64,000 nt of DNA from Endocalyx cinctus (Eukaryota > Ascomycota > Sordariomycetes > Amphisphaeriales > Apiosporaceae), in the NCBI GenBank assembly GCA_001600455.1, contig BCKC01000010.1, positions 1,742,556 through 1,806,555 on the forward strand, given 5' to 3'. Both the position numbers and the translations under genes were made by a program. Shown piece by piece: positions 14,252-26,025 of the stretch (position 1 is the first letter of the stretch; every line of letters starts with the position of its first letter). The notes under the pieces were generated by a model, which was not told the DNA's origin, did not search any database, and saw only the letters and a program-made list of their open reading frames with translations.

Positions 14252-14800
14252 AAGAACAGTTCTTACCGGTATCCCAAGACCGCTACGCATCGTACGCGGT
14301 GGTAACCTAAACAGAGTGAGTACAGTACCTACTGTATAATCCATAATCCCGTTGCCTATCTAAATTTATATCTATCACCAACACCTTTTTTTTTTATTTT
14401 CTAAACATTTTATAAACGCAACGCCATCTCCTCATCATCGTGCCTCCACCCCTCCCACTTTCCGATGCTTCGGCTCCGCCTAGTATAGAAAGGACCAAAG
14501 GCTTTCCTAAATGGACGATAGTCTCAACTTTCTAGATTCTTAGATTCGCGTCAGAAAGATTAAAAACCACTTTTTAATTAACCTTCTTTTCTACGAGATA
14601 GTACATCTACCTAAACTATTCGGCCCATACCTTTTTTAACGTTCAGTCAGCCATCAATCAAGCGTTAATCGCCTTAAGTCAAATACTCTATTTGAAGTAC
14701 TAAGTCCTAAATCCTTTTTTTTTCTTACGGATTCAAATAAGTTTTAGGTACTTTGAACCATAAAAAAAGAAGAAGAAGATACCATCTACCTGATTACTTC

Positions 14801-16278
14801 AAAACCTATATCATCTTTTTACTCTCTCTTTCTCTACCTCTCTCACCCGCACACACACTCTCTCTATTCCGTTTCGTTTCTTCTTTATAAGGGGACATTG
14901 TTTCTTTCCTCCTATATCAAAATATCATTCATTAATCCATTCATTCGACCAAATCAGTAATTACTGGGTCCAAGAAAGTTGCTCATATTCCTTCCTTTCC
15001 TCCCTTTACTCAATATTTCCCGAATCAGGTATGTTACTACAATTTCATCTATTTTGTGATACCTTCGTCTCCTCTCCGTTTTATTACTTTCCCACAAACT
15101 TTAAATTACACAAATTGTCAATTGTTACGATCTGCGGAAAAGCTTAGCAAGGCAAAATCCTTTTTTTTTTTTTCTCTCTTTCCTCATTTCGGTTCCCTGG
15201 TGGCAATTCTAAGCGAACTGGAGACAAAAAGATTGAAAGATGACGAGGATCCCTGAGTGACAGGTTTCCACAGGTTACGAGTTATACTACCTGAGCCGCA
15301 TCCCAAGTCTTGTAACTCGAACTATACCTATACTTTCTACTATACATTATCATTATCATTATCAATCATCCCCAGTTTGCCTCGTTGACATTGTTATTGT
15401 TTTACAAGTCTTGGCCTGAGTCGTATCAGACGACATGTTCGTCTCTTCGTTCCATATAATCTTCATAATTTCATACCCTGCATGTTTCGCAAGCCCTGCC
15501 ATACGCTTGTCCAAAAGCTTTTTCTTATTTTATTTTATTTTCTCTTTTTATTTTTATTTTTCTATTTTCTCTTTTTTCTTTCTCAATATGTAAACATATT
15601 TCTTCATTTGATCTTCTATTCTACCCATATCCTAGAAAGACGTGTTTCTTCCGCTTTGACCCCAGATTTCACTCGTTATTATTTTTATACACAAAAGCAT
15701 ATTATGAAACTATACTAACTTCACATACGCATATATTTGTAGTAGATAATCCGATTTTTCAAAAAAAGTCCCATTACACACTACTTTTCTTTTAAAGGTG
15801 GTTCGCTACTTGTTGCGTGCGGCATCTTACATCATCATCATCCTCCCTGATTCGATACATACCAAGCTGATCCATTACTTGGGGTTCTCTCACTTACACC
15901 AATCCGGAACATACAAACGGAGCCCTTGCCCCCCCCTTCCACACACCCCTGGTATATATTTAACCAGGGTTACACAACTCATCACCCAAGCTTATTATTC
16001 TCCACTTCTTTTGTGGTGCCATCGATTAGCTACCCTACCTGGATGATCTACACGTAAGCTTGAGGAATAGGTGGAGCATAAGTGGTGGAAGGGATTATAA
16101 GAAGGATTCACTTCCTAAGAAGGAAACCTTCGCTCTACTCTTTGGGTTCTTTATTACCCAATATATTTTCACTTCCAACTAGAAAGGAAAACTTCCCTTT
16201 CCCATCCCAACTGATACTTAGTCACTTCATCGTGTCTTTAATTTGTATTGACCTTCACACATTATTACATTCGACAAG
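14801..16278 (+). promoter_or_regulatory. Long pyrimidine-rich leader/promoter of the WOPR gene
   Basis: From about 14.8 kb the + strand becomes strongly pyrimidine-rich (TTCTCTCT and CCTCTC blocks), the usual look of a fungal 5' transcribed leader, and continues up to the start codon at 16,279. Consensus-like donor sites occur at 15,029 (CAG|GTATGT) and 16,054 (CAC|GTAAGC). A plausible acceptor (CTTAG) lies at about 16,221, so the leader may be spliced. The length is inferred from composition only, and transcript ends cannot be seen. Long structured 5' leaders are known for the related Candida WOR1 gene, which supports the reading without proving it. Confidence 0.45.
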
Positions 16279-17637
16279 ATGGAGACGTACTACGGGTTTG
16301 TACGTACTCCAACAGACGCCATCAAATTATTCGAGGCTTGCAGACTCGGCCTCCTTCCTAGAGTTCAAAGAAGATTATCGGAGAAAGAACGACAATCAAT
16401 TCGATCTGGTTCCGTTTTCGTATGGGATGAACGTGAAGCTGGGATGCGACGATGGACCGACGGCAAATCCTGGAGCGCGAGTAGGGTGTCTGGCAGTTTC
16501 TTAACCTACAGAGAGATGGAAGGAAAGCGAGGGAGCGGGTTTGGCAACACTACCAGACGAACCAACGGTCGGACGCCGGATAGCAGTGGTCGACTTAGTG
16601 ACGAAGACCTCGACGGCGAACCCGAAGGATATCGATACAAGGCCGACGGCCTCATGAAGCAATCTTTCAGCATTACCACCCAGGCAGGCCAACACCTCCA
16701 CCTAATATCATACTATACCCGCCCACATCCAGGATCTCCCGACCTACCTCAACCCAGCACGGATCCTCAACTTCGACATATCATTCCGAACAAAGGAATG
16801 TACCCAGAGTCGAGCATGAACGAGACACCCGTACCTGCCTTGACGAGGACACCGATGCCCTCGTACACCAACCAGAACGCTGCTCCCACTCCTCCACCAG
16901 CACCGGAACAGCCAGGTTGCGCTTACGGATGGGGAGGACAGCAGCACTGGGTAGGGCCTTGGCCTCCTTCGCCCAATCATACTCCTCCTTGGACGCACGG
17001 CAACCTTACGCCGGAGATGAAGCCGGAGAGTCGTCCACCACCTCCCGCCCAGCGACCTACGCAACTTCCGCCACCTCTGCCGATATCAATGGCTACGAAT
17101 CAGGTACCCATGTACGCTAAGACCGAACGCCTCCCGCCGCCTATGCCGGGCCCGCCTCCCAGGACGCAGATGTCACCTACCAACGCGGCACCAAACGAAT
17201 CGCCGAGAGCAACCGCCCTTCGAGTTCAAGCGACCGCCGCGCAGGCCGCCGCTAACCTGCAACTCGACCCTCGTCTGGGAAGCGCGCACAACCCGCAAGG
17301 GCCTCTTCAGGGCATGCCCTCTCCTTCGGTAGGACATAGAGGACTTACTCCCCCGAGGACACATTCCGTATCGCCGCCCAGAACGTCGGGTTCGGACGGT
17401 TCTTTCAACGGTCAGATACCGGCGCACAGCGCCAACAAGACGGCGAGCTTGTCCGCGCTCCTCCACCCGACGTCTAACAACTCGGAGCCCAACAGCGCTA
17501 ACCCGGGCGGTCCCAACAGCGCCGGCAGCTCGCCTAGAACCATGACAGCGGGGACGAACGGTCCGTCGAATAACGACATATTAAATAGGGAGGACGCTAG
17601 AGCCATCCAATCCCTAAACCGCAAGTTCTGCATCTGA
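16279..17637 (+). CDS. WOPR-domain (Gti1/Pac2 family) transcription regulator, Pac2 type
   Basis: Predicted 452-residue nuclear regulator encoded in one exon. The N-terminus matches the Gti1/Pac2 family. The first WOPR box spans about residues 1-80 and includes the LFEACRLGLLPRVQRRL stretch and the hallmark RWTDGKSWSASRVSGSFLTYRE-like segment near residues 58-79. After a linker, the second WOPR box lies around residues 115-150 (EGYRYKADGLMKQSFS, then LHLISYYT). The remainder is a low-complexity Pro/Ser/Asn-rich tail, probably disordered and regulatory. The opening METYYG is the usual start of the Pac2 branch rather than the Wor1/Ryp1/Sge1 branch, so I place it there. In fission yeast Pac2 acts in a cAMP-independent route controlling sexual development, and in filamentous fungi members affect development and virulence. 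The regulated pathway in this organism is unknown. The very long upstream non-coding region suggests complex control. Confidence 0.93.
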   Translation: METYYGFVRTPTDAIKLFEACRLGLLPRVQRRLSEKERQSIRSGSVFVWDEREAGMRRWTDGKSWSASRVSGSFLTYREMEGKRGSGFGNTTRRTNGRTPDSSGRLSDEDLDGEPEGYRYKADGLMKQSFSITTQAGQHLHLISYYTRPHPGSPDLPQPSTDPQLRHIIPNKGMYPESSMNETPVPALTRTPMPSYTNQNAAPTPPPAPEQPGCAYGWGGQQHWVGPWPPSPNHTPPWTHGNLTPEMKPESRPPPPAQRPTQLPPPLPISMATNQVPMYAKTERLPPPMPGPPPRTQMSPTNAAPNESPRATALRVQATAAQAAANLQLDPRLGSAHNPQGPLQGMPSPSVGHRGLTPPRTHSVSPPRTSGSDGSFNGQIPAHSANKTASLSALLHPTSNNSEPNSANPGGPNSAGSSPRTMTAGTNGPSNNDILNREDARAIQSLNRKFCI

Positions 17638-20048
17638 TCGAAAGAGGAAAACGGGTGAAGAGAGTCATAGTGATAAAAGTCCATTTCCGGTGCTTAGGGG
17701 AAGGTTTCAAGCGGCGACGATCTCTTTTTCAAAACATCAAAAAGAAAAACATTCAATTGGGTTGGGTCGGTCATCAGTCTTTACAGTTTTTACAATCATC
17801 GATATCCACAATGGCGTTTTCCCCCAACCTTTACATCATCCGAAGCGTCGAGCAATACTTGATCTAGTCTTGGTAGTAGTTCCATTCGCGATTCGGCCAG
17901 GTTCTGGAGGCTCGGGGTTTTTTTTTTCATCCTGTTATGTCTTTTTTTTCTCTTATATTTCTAATGGTATCATCAACTGGCCAGTCATCTAAGGAGAAGG
18001 TGTTTTTTTCTTTCCTACTAGCGCGCATTTACAGACTACGGTCTTTCCGGTTTCTGGGGGGTTTTTGGTTGCGAGTCGGGGTGTTTCTGGAACCAAAAGG
18101 TTCAAGAAGGCAAACTACAAAAAATTTTAATGGCGTTCTCTCTTATTTCTTTTCACAAACCGGTTACGCATGAAATGAAAAAAAAGTCGGAGGTGGCGGG
18201 TGTTCTTTCTGTTATTTTCCGCAGCCCGAGTGTTTCGATAGCGAATACCGGCTCGCGCGTCATTATCATATCATAATACCTCGTAGCATAGTATCGAGGT
18301 ATTTGAGTAATGGAGAAGTTTCAAAAGAGCTGATTCAAACGTGTTCACAAGATGGTTTTTTATTTTTATTCCTAAGTTTTAGACCGCTTGATCATAACTA
18401 GGTACGCGGATGGGAGATAGATAGTACGGGAGAGGTGAGGAAAGATACCGTCGACTTGTTAGAGGATGGGTATATGCACTCTCACCTATTAGCTTAGTAG
18501 CAGGCCTTACGGTCAGTCAGTCAGTCAGTCACCTCATCTCTTTTTGGAGTGAGGCAAGACAGACTAGAGAATTGAAACTATGCTTCTCCCTAAAACAATA
18601 TATCTGGGTATATCTCCGTGCTAAACCAAGTGACGGTGATTTTTAACGGGCTATTTATTCTAAGCTGTTTCGCCATATGATACGTGACCTGCGAGTCTAT
18701 CACTTTTATCTCCTCCGCGACGTCACTCAGAGAACCTCGTCTCGCGCAGTGCATTTCTTACATACAATAGTCACCAACTAGGCACGCCAAATGTCCCCGT
18801 CCCAATAGACCTCTCCACGACTCCACCAACATTCTCGACCTCGACCCCGACCCTAGAATCCAAAAAACGCGCCGAACGTATAAATAGTCTCGGGAGACTC
18901 TCTCGCCTGCCTCTTTCAAAATATCCGAAAATGGGATAAAATAGTACGTATACCCACGCTATCTAGGGCTAGGTAAGTAGGTATCTATATGTATTAAAAA
19001 ACCACCACCATCTCTCCTACTAAGATAGCCAGCTAGCTAGCCACGATCTTGATCTTTTTTTTTTTTTTTTAGCGCTCACGCCGTCTTTTTTTTTCTTTAC
19101 TAGATTCTCTTTTTTTAGAGGATCGGTAATTTTTTTTTTTTTTTTTTTTTTTTTAATTAAAAAAAAAAAAAAAAAAAAAAAGGCTTCTTAAACGTTACCC
19201 TGTACTGAAAGATAGAGTATGTAGGCATACCAGAGTCTGCCAGCCTGCTGCGTCCACGGGTATATGTACTTGTTTTTTTGCTGTTTCTTTTCCGATCTTT
19301 TATCGGTAATAGGGGGGGGGGGGAGAATATGATCGATTTACTATAACTTTTTTTTTTTTTCTAAAAGGGATAATCCCCCCCTTTTTTTTTTCTGGTCGTC
19401 GTCTACGCCACTAGCCGCGCGTCGCGTTTTGAAATATGTCGGCATGTACTTAGGTCTCTCTCTTTTTTTTAAATCTTTATTTTAGTATAGTGATGTTTTA
19501 TTATTACTTTTTTGGTCTCTTGTCTTTCCGATAAACTGAACCAACTAAAAAAAAAAAACTGATCGACCGACGAACAAAAAACGTTAGTTTTAGTCATTCC
19601 GGCGGGAAAACACATTACTCGGGAATTCCTTCCCGAGATGGATAAAGATAGTCAGGACGTTTCGCCGGCTGGGCTTTTGGCGTAGGATAATAGGGTAGGA
19701 CTTCTACGCGTAGAAACATAGTTTCTCGGCTTTTTATTCTCTTCCTGGGTTTAAGTGGGAAAGAAAGTACTTTGTTTAGTGTTAAAAGTCATGATTATCT
19801 TTCTTTCCTATAGTGAATCAAATCGTAATTTTTTTTTCCTTAGATAAGAGAATGAAAACATCGTATCGTCTATAAATCAAAGAGCGAAATTCCCACTTCC
19901 TCAGGTTGTCCGAGAGGTGAAGAGTGAAATACTAAAATCTACCTGAAGTTCCGATGTGTGCTCACAAACAAGAAGTACCATTCATAAAAGCGTAAGGAAA
20001 ATATAGAAAAATGATATACGTAGTACGAAAGAGCGTGGTGATTTAGGA
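17638..20048. other. Intergenic spacer with homopolymer tracts
   Basis: This holds the 3' flanks of the WOPR gene (+) and of the convergent AAA ATPase gene (-). No coding potential is recognisable. It contains a (GTCA)n microsatellite near 18,511-18,530, a G-run near 19,313 and many T tracts between 19,050 and 19,400, including the palindrome listed separately. Confidence 0.7.
19132..19181. repeat. 50-bp perfect T/A palindrome
   Basis: A run of 25 T (19130-19154) is followed by AATT and then 23 A (19159-19181). The inner 50 bases (T23-AATT-A23) are an exact inverted repeat with no loop other than the AATT centre. It lies between two convergent genes, so it could act at RNA level as an A/T hairpin near transcript ends. 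It is also a likely slippage or assembly-error site. Confidence 0.8.
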
Positions 20049-23000
20049 TCAGCGAATCCCGTCTTCCCTTGCAGCCTGATCATCAGAGATTCCATCCTGA
20101 ACAGTCTTCAAATACGAGTCAAATTTGCTCGACACGGCGATGACGTGCTTGAGGTGGGCGTAGCACATTTTCTCGCGTTTGAACTTAGCCAGTTGACGAG
20201 CGGTCGTGATAGCGTTCCTGATCTGCCGACCGTTCAGTTCGAACTCGGCTAAGTCGCTGAGGTAGCACTCGACGTTGTCAAAGTCGATGCCCATAGAGTC
20301 AATCGAGTTCGTACGTTGGATCATCTTACCCGGCTCGGAAGTACCGGATACGCCGTCTATAGCGTCGAGACTTTTCAGCCGATTGAGGAAATTCTTCCAA
20401 ATCTTCTTACGCTGTCCTTCGGTCAGGTTCTCGTAATGCAGCGCTAGCTGGATGCGAGATTTGAAGGCCTCGTCAAAGGTCCCGACCCGGTTGGAGGTTA
20501 GGATCAGGATCCCTTCGTAATATTCGAGAACCCTCAAGAAAACTGAAACAAGCGCGTTTCTCTCAAGGTCGGTTAGGGTTCGCTGCTCCAAGAACACATC
20601 GGCCTCGTCGAGCAAGACCACACACCCCCAAATCTTGCCTAGGTATAGTACGGATTCTAGGTACTTCTCTACATCCTCGGGCTTGGTGCCAATGTCGCCA
20701 CAAGTGACTCGAAAAAGGGGCTTCTCCGACATCTCTGCCACGCTTTCAGCTGTAAAAGTCTTCCCCGTTCCTGGCCCGCCGTGGAGTAAAATGATCAACC
20801 CATTGCCCTTCCGATCGATGATATCAGTACTTTGTTCTCTCTCAATCTGGTTGGTCACGAGCGCCTGGACAAGTTCTTTCGTCTCGTGATCTACCACTAA
20901 GTGCTGGAAAGATTTCTTGTTCCACGTGACTTCTTGAATAAGATCTACTTCGAGGTCAACTAGATTATATCGTTAGCAACTTACATTAAAACATGTATTC
21001 CAATTGATAAGACGCTTTGGAAGACTCACCCCATTTCTTACTGCGTAAGTTATATCCGGCAATAGTCCCAGGGAAAACGTATATCTCAGGCACCGGTGGG
21101 GGCTCATCAGAAGCCATTGCTGCGGTTGTAATTCTCTCTCGTGTATCATCTTCCGCCTTGAAGCGATGTAGTCTCTTGACGTTGACACTATCTGAATGTA
21201 GTTGTTCATACGTATCAAAATCAATCATGAACCGATCTCCTGTCTATGTGCCTGTTAGCGAATTATATCTAAAATAAACCACTCGAATTATCAAATTGAA
21301 CATGGCTGGGGAGCATACTCCATATATCCCCTTCTCATCGTTATACGATACGAGGTGGCGATAGCGGCATTTCCAGAATGTTTCCCCGCGTGTCCTCAGT
21401 TTATTCTTCAAATCTTCATTTGAGTATTTTAAAGGGTAAATGCTCAACTTTTCGATGGGCACCTCTTCGTCGAATGATTCAGATTCCATACGCAATTCGA
21501 AGTCGTTATTCTTTCGGTAGAAAGATCCGTCGTACCCGTACTCCCAAGCAGAAATAGTCCATTTCCACTTGATCATAGTTTTTGCTGCCTTAGAAGATTT
21601 CCTCCATTTTGTGTGCTCTGCTTTCTCCTTTTCGGTATATCTGTTCTCACTTCGAGGCCATGATGTGGCAATTACGGCCTTAATCCCTTTCTTTTCTTGT
21701 TCGAGCATTACGTCGCCTGGCTTGATGAGAAATGTCATAGTTTTCGCCGATATAAAGCCTCTACCCATTTGATTATCCACAGAAGCATAGAGATCTCCAT
21801 AGTTCTTATCGATCCAAGAAGTGAGAAGGCTCATCATTCTTTGGTGGTCCAGGCTCAGTCCTTCGAAGGCTCCCAATGACCGGTAGTGATACCAGAATAT
21901 GTAAGGCGAATCGATTGGCTCTTTGATGTCAAATCCGGGAAATTCTTCGGAAAATTTTGGTTGTTTTCGGAAGAATTCATCAGCTGCTTCTATCATGTGT
22001 AGTGAATGGAGTTTGATGGTTTCTGCTGATGGTAGAGGACGAGGTAAAGCTTTCTTATCACGGGCAGCTTTTCTTGCTTCGTTTTCATGTTGATCCAAAT
22101 CATAAAATTTCATAATAACGAAAGCAATATCGTGCTTCTGATTCAGGTATCCCGTGACATCATGTATTGGGAAATGTGCCTTCATGATCACTTCTCCCCT
22201 TGGTCCAAGTGTCCAGGTAGGCTCATCAAGGAAGGTATTGTAGTTCCTTCTACCGTCTTCTTGAATAAAGTATAATATTTCTGATCTAGTAGATAGTTTC
22301 TGCGATTCCTTGAATTTTTTATTTTCTTCTTCGAGTAGTGTGATACGGTCTATGAGGTGGCTCACAGAGCCGCTCTCTGGGGGTGCTGTGGCAACGTCGT
22401 CGGAAGAGAATCTATTTGTTGAATCTTCTAGAGAGTTGATAGTTGGAGTAGTCACCAAATTCGTGGTAGGCTGCAAAGCCGATGGCATCATGGCTGCTGT
22501 CATCGAATAATTATATGGGGCAGTATAAGTGATACGAGATCTATCCTCTCGCTCATTTCCTGAATCGTCGTCTTCCTTGAAGCTTTCTGTCGAGCTAGGT
22601 AACTTCAGGAACCGGTTATTTTCAATTGTTACTGGATCCTGAAAACGGTCGAATACCCCGCCTTGGTCATTACTTAGAGGAATCTCGATATTTGTAAGTG
22701 GAAGTTGATGTTCGAGATATTTGTTACCACGGCGGAGAATAAAGAGAAGTTCTTTAGTAAAATCACTGGCTGCTGTTTGGTCACGTGAAATTGTTATATG
22801 ATTCCAAAATCGAAGTTTGCTTTTCGTAGCGGGTTCCTCCTTGGTCTTCAAAATTGGCTCTTCGAATTCATCTTCACGCTCTGCCGACGGAGTTTCTTCT
22901 GATAGTAGTTTCGGATCAATTGGCTCGACCTTTCTATTTGAATTTGTGTCTAAGTTTATGTCTGAACCCGCGTCTAAGTCCGTGTCTGTATCCGTGTCTG

Positions 23001-23793
23001 GCAAGTATGTGTGCCTTACGTTCGGTAATATGTTTATGTTTGAATCCAAGCGTGAGGATGACTCTAAATCCGGGTTTTGTAGAAAATTATTGATGTCTTT
23101 TTGGTTTTCTCTTCCGCTACTGTAATTAAATATTGGAAAGTTTTGAATATGTCGGAAAGGCTACTAGGAAAGATGGCGTGGTTTTTTAAAAGTGAATGGA
23201 TGTCATCATTAATTTCATTTAGTAAGACTGCGAAAAAGGTTTTGACTTCTTCAGACAAGAATTTGGCAGTCTCATCTCTTTCATCTAAGGATTGAAGAGT
23301 CGCTTTAATGATACAGAGATGTATTCCGGTTTGAAAATCCTCGATACATGTGACAGTTGAGGAGCTAAATTGGGCAACTTGACGACTTGGACTTTTCAGT
23401 TGAAGTATATTAACACTGCGGGGAAATTCGTCTTCTGCGGATTCTGAGTGGACTAGGCGCAACTTAATATTTTCTGTAATGATGCGATTTTCAAGGGCGT
23501 CATTGTATGAGCATTCTAGATGAATTTCTTCGTATTGCCCACGAAATAATTCTTCTGGGGGATTCTCGAGGAGGAAACGCCGCACGTCTTGCTCAGTGAG
23601 AGAGCTGACATCTAATTTTGATGACTCCAGTTTCAGCGACGGTACTTGTGTTCTTAGGGAGTGAGTCTGGGAGACGAAATTGGCGAGGATGGTATATGTT
23701 TGGATTAAGTTAGAAAAGAGACAAGACGCGGGATTCAGTCAGAGGGCCCTTCTGACGATTGAGATATACTGAGGGGTCGGTGGGAATATTCAT
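20049..23793 (-). CDS. AAA ATPase with DUF7025-like region (five-exon model)
   Basis: Fungal AAA-family ATPase of the large 'AAA plus DUF7025' group; cellular role unknown. The last exon (20959-20049) carries the ATPase core: Walker A GGPGTGKT, Walker B VVLLDEAD, a sensor-1-like LTSNR, and a downstream SR arginine-finger candidate. The middle exon (to 21319) holds the DUF7025-like region (GLSLDHQRMMSLLTSW, PGDVMLE, WEYGYDGSFYRKN). Clear introns are 21318-21244 and 21029-20960. The 5' end is harder: the open frame above 23061 has no in-frame ATG. A 24-nt first exon (23793-23770, MNIPTDPS) joined through a 103-nt intron (23769-23667) gives an ATG in frame. A further intron near 23120-23062 (59 nt) is needed to connect the two reading frames; its acceptor is not the first AG and is uncertain. 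The total would be about 1,145 residues. The family assignment is confident, the N-terminal half of the model much less so. Confidence 0.8.
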
Positions 23794-24381
23794 AGATCAT
23801 TGGGTGGTATTGCTAATCAGCGGTGGTAGGGCATAATTAATACATTGAACGGCAAAGTCACCTCGGGATAAGTCAATAAGCTGATAATATCCATAATTTA
23901 TTCATGCAATGCGACGTGAATTAAGGAAGTAACAAGGAAGGTCGCGGACTTTCAAATTGCCTTACAATCGCCTTATTTTATGCGATTAACATAAGCATGG
24001 GTTTATTATGGATCGGAGTAATCAATTCAACCTCACTTGAACACGTTGTATTGTCGTAAATGGCATGGCCCTGGAGTATATAAAATTTGTAACATAAGTT
24101 CCAAGTACATACATACTTACAGGTTAGAAGTCATGTTAAATTTAAGAGATTGGTATGAACCAAAAAACCGAGGAAGGTTTGTTTCCCCCTCCAGCTCTGT
24201 TTTCAATCGGACTTTCCCTGATCAGTTTCTAATGAAGAGAAACAGCGAATGCTGATTAATTTTACAATCCAGTTCGTCTGTAGATATTGTAGAAGATGCC
24301 TTCCAAGAAGCAAGCCAAAAGTTTCTTTGCAACATAAGTCATCATCAACGCAAATCCCAATTACTCAGATCGGCGAATTCA
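23794..24381. promoter_or_regulatory. Shared divergent promoter region (AAA ATPase / DUF7708 gene)
   Basis: A 588-bp AT-rich spacer lies between two divergent start codons (- strand gene at 23,793 and + strand gene at 24,382). It must hold both promoters. No clear TATA pair or other motif is assigned. Confidence 0.55.
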
Positions 24382-26025
24382 ATGGAAGATGTTAAGGCTG
24401 TGGTATCACAATCTATGGTAGATTATGGAGCCGAGAAAAAATATTCAACGGCGAAGTTCTGGCTTCGAAAATTTTCTCAGAAAGTCGTGTTTTATGGAAA
24501 TATCTTAGATGTGCTTGTCCAGCAACATCCTGAGTATGTCTCTCTGGCTTGGGGCGCTATGAAGTTTCTCTTCACTGTAAGTAGGCGGAAGGCAATGGAT
24601 CCCGAGGTCATATCTGGTCGGTATGCTGATTAATTAATATCTCGAAACTAGGCTGTGATCAACCAAGAAAAAACCGTCGTCACCCTAGCGCAGGCCCTCA
24701 CGGAGATCGGGGATATACTTCCGCAGGTACAACTGTCCTCGAGACTATATCCAACAAAGCAGATGCGCGCCGTCGTTTCCGAGCTTTATACCCACCTGCT
24801 CAAGTTCCTCGTCCGAGCGCATGAATGGTACGAAGAAGGATCCTCCAAACGCTTACTGCATAGCATCACGAGACCGGTCGAACTTCGTTACGCCGACGTG
24901 TTGGCCGATATCTCACGATGCTCCAAGAGAATACAGGATCTGGCGTCCTTAGGGCAGCAAGCCGAGGTTCGAGATATGCACGGTGAGATCGATGGGAAAC
25001 TGGACCAGATTAGCTCAAAGTTCGACAACGAAATGGATCAGATGAAAGAGAAGCTCGAGAAAATAGTTGCCCAGATATCTCGTGAGTTTGTGATTTAATG
25101 AGTTGCATCGCCCCCATTATTGACCAAGACAGTGCAATCCACCGCCATGGTCAACACCAACGATCTCCTCACCGATATCCAGTTCTCGCAAATCATGACG
25201 TCCATCCCGTCGGCCCCCATATGGGACCCGATGAAAGCCTTCCAGTACCACCGATCTCTCCGCCACCGGCGGTCCCACAACACCCTCCGGCCTCTATCCG
25301 ACCGATTCTGGAACTCGCCCCGGCTCCGGAACTGGTCGACCTCGGCGCGATCGGAGATCTGCGTCGTCCAGGGGAACTTCCAGTCGCGCTTCAGCCTGCG
25401 CAACTTCTGCGTCGACGTGATCGAGCAGCTGCGCGACTCGCGCGTCCCCGTGCTGCTGGCGTTGAAAGTCGCCGACGGGACTACCGGTAATTCTTCTTCT
25501 TCTAACGCGGCCGTATCGTCCGTAGACCTCCTGAAATATATCGTACGCCAGGGTCTCCAAGTCCGCGGCGAGGCCCAGACGGAAAAGTCGATGGCGATAA
25601 GCTGCGCCCGCGTGCACGGCGCGCGGTCCGAAAGGGAGTGGTTCCAGAACCTCGAGGCCGTGCTATCGTCCATCCGCCACCAGCCGGTCTACGTCATCAT
25701 CGACCTCAAGATGCTCGACGCCAACCTCGACGCCCCCCTCGACGGCGACTTTTCCTGGCTTTCCTCCTTCCTCGCCTTTTTCGAAAGGCTGGCCGAGCAG
25801 CGAGCAAGAGGCGGCGGCGACGGTAATCCCGCGGCGCGGATCAAGGTGATGCTGATCAGTTACGGGCGCGACCTGCCTTTCCCCGTGTCGGGAAACCAGT
25901 ACGCTGATTTCGTCATCCAGGCTAAGACGGAGGTGGTGACGGTTCGGCAGCATCGCGCCAAGAGGACGGTTCATGCGAAGAGAGGGGTCCCGTTGCGGTT
26001 AGCTGGTGCGGCTCGGCGAGCTTAG
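24382..26025 (+). CDS. DUF7708-type protein, NACHT/STAND-associated N-terminal family
   Basis: Three-exon gene: 24382-24576, 24652-25081, 25133-26025 (introns 75 and 51 nt, GTAAGT and GTGAGT donors), giving 505 residues in a continuous frame. The N-terminus (residues about 25-65: FWLRKFSQKVVFYGNILDV, then HPEYVSLAWGAMKFLF) matches the DUF7708 helical domain usually found in front of NACHT or ankyrin modules in fungal NLR-like proteins. Around residues 180-200 there is a coiled-coil-like segment (QISSKFDNEMDQMKEKLEK). The C-terminal half (QGNFQSRFSLRNFCVDVIEQL, VPVLLALK) resembles the divergent P-loop-like fold of this group, but I see no Walker A lysine. Function is unknown. It could be a signalling adaptor or incompatibility factor, inferred from the family only. 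The third exon is clearly more GC-rich than the first. Confidence 0.8.

Larger units (their letters stand above)
1..14800. other. Gene desert rich in A/T homopolymers
   Basis: I find no credible gene here. Every open frame is short, has no recognisable domain, and is mostly made of translated homopolymer (Phe or Lys runs). The stretch carries at least eight A or T runs of 19 or more bases: 2535-2554, 5718-5738, 6637-6658, 7826-7844, 11968-11993, 12480-12508, 14017-14044 and 14220-14250. It also has a CT microsatellite near 7530-7548 and several short palindromic motifs listed separately. No inverted-repeat-bounded element, transposase or reverse transcriptase relic was recognised. Because it lies upstream of a WOPR regulator on the + strand, I infer that at least its distal part is regulatory. 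Non-coding RNAs cannot be excluded from sequence alone. Confidence 0.7.

Noticed and set aside
16082..16504. 140-codon frame overlapping the WOPR start
   Set aside because: It opens with GTG, not ATG, and overlaps the WOPR exon out of frame; no protein features.
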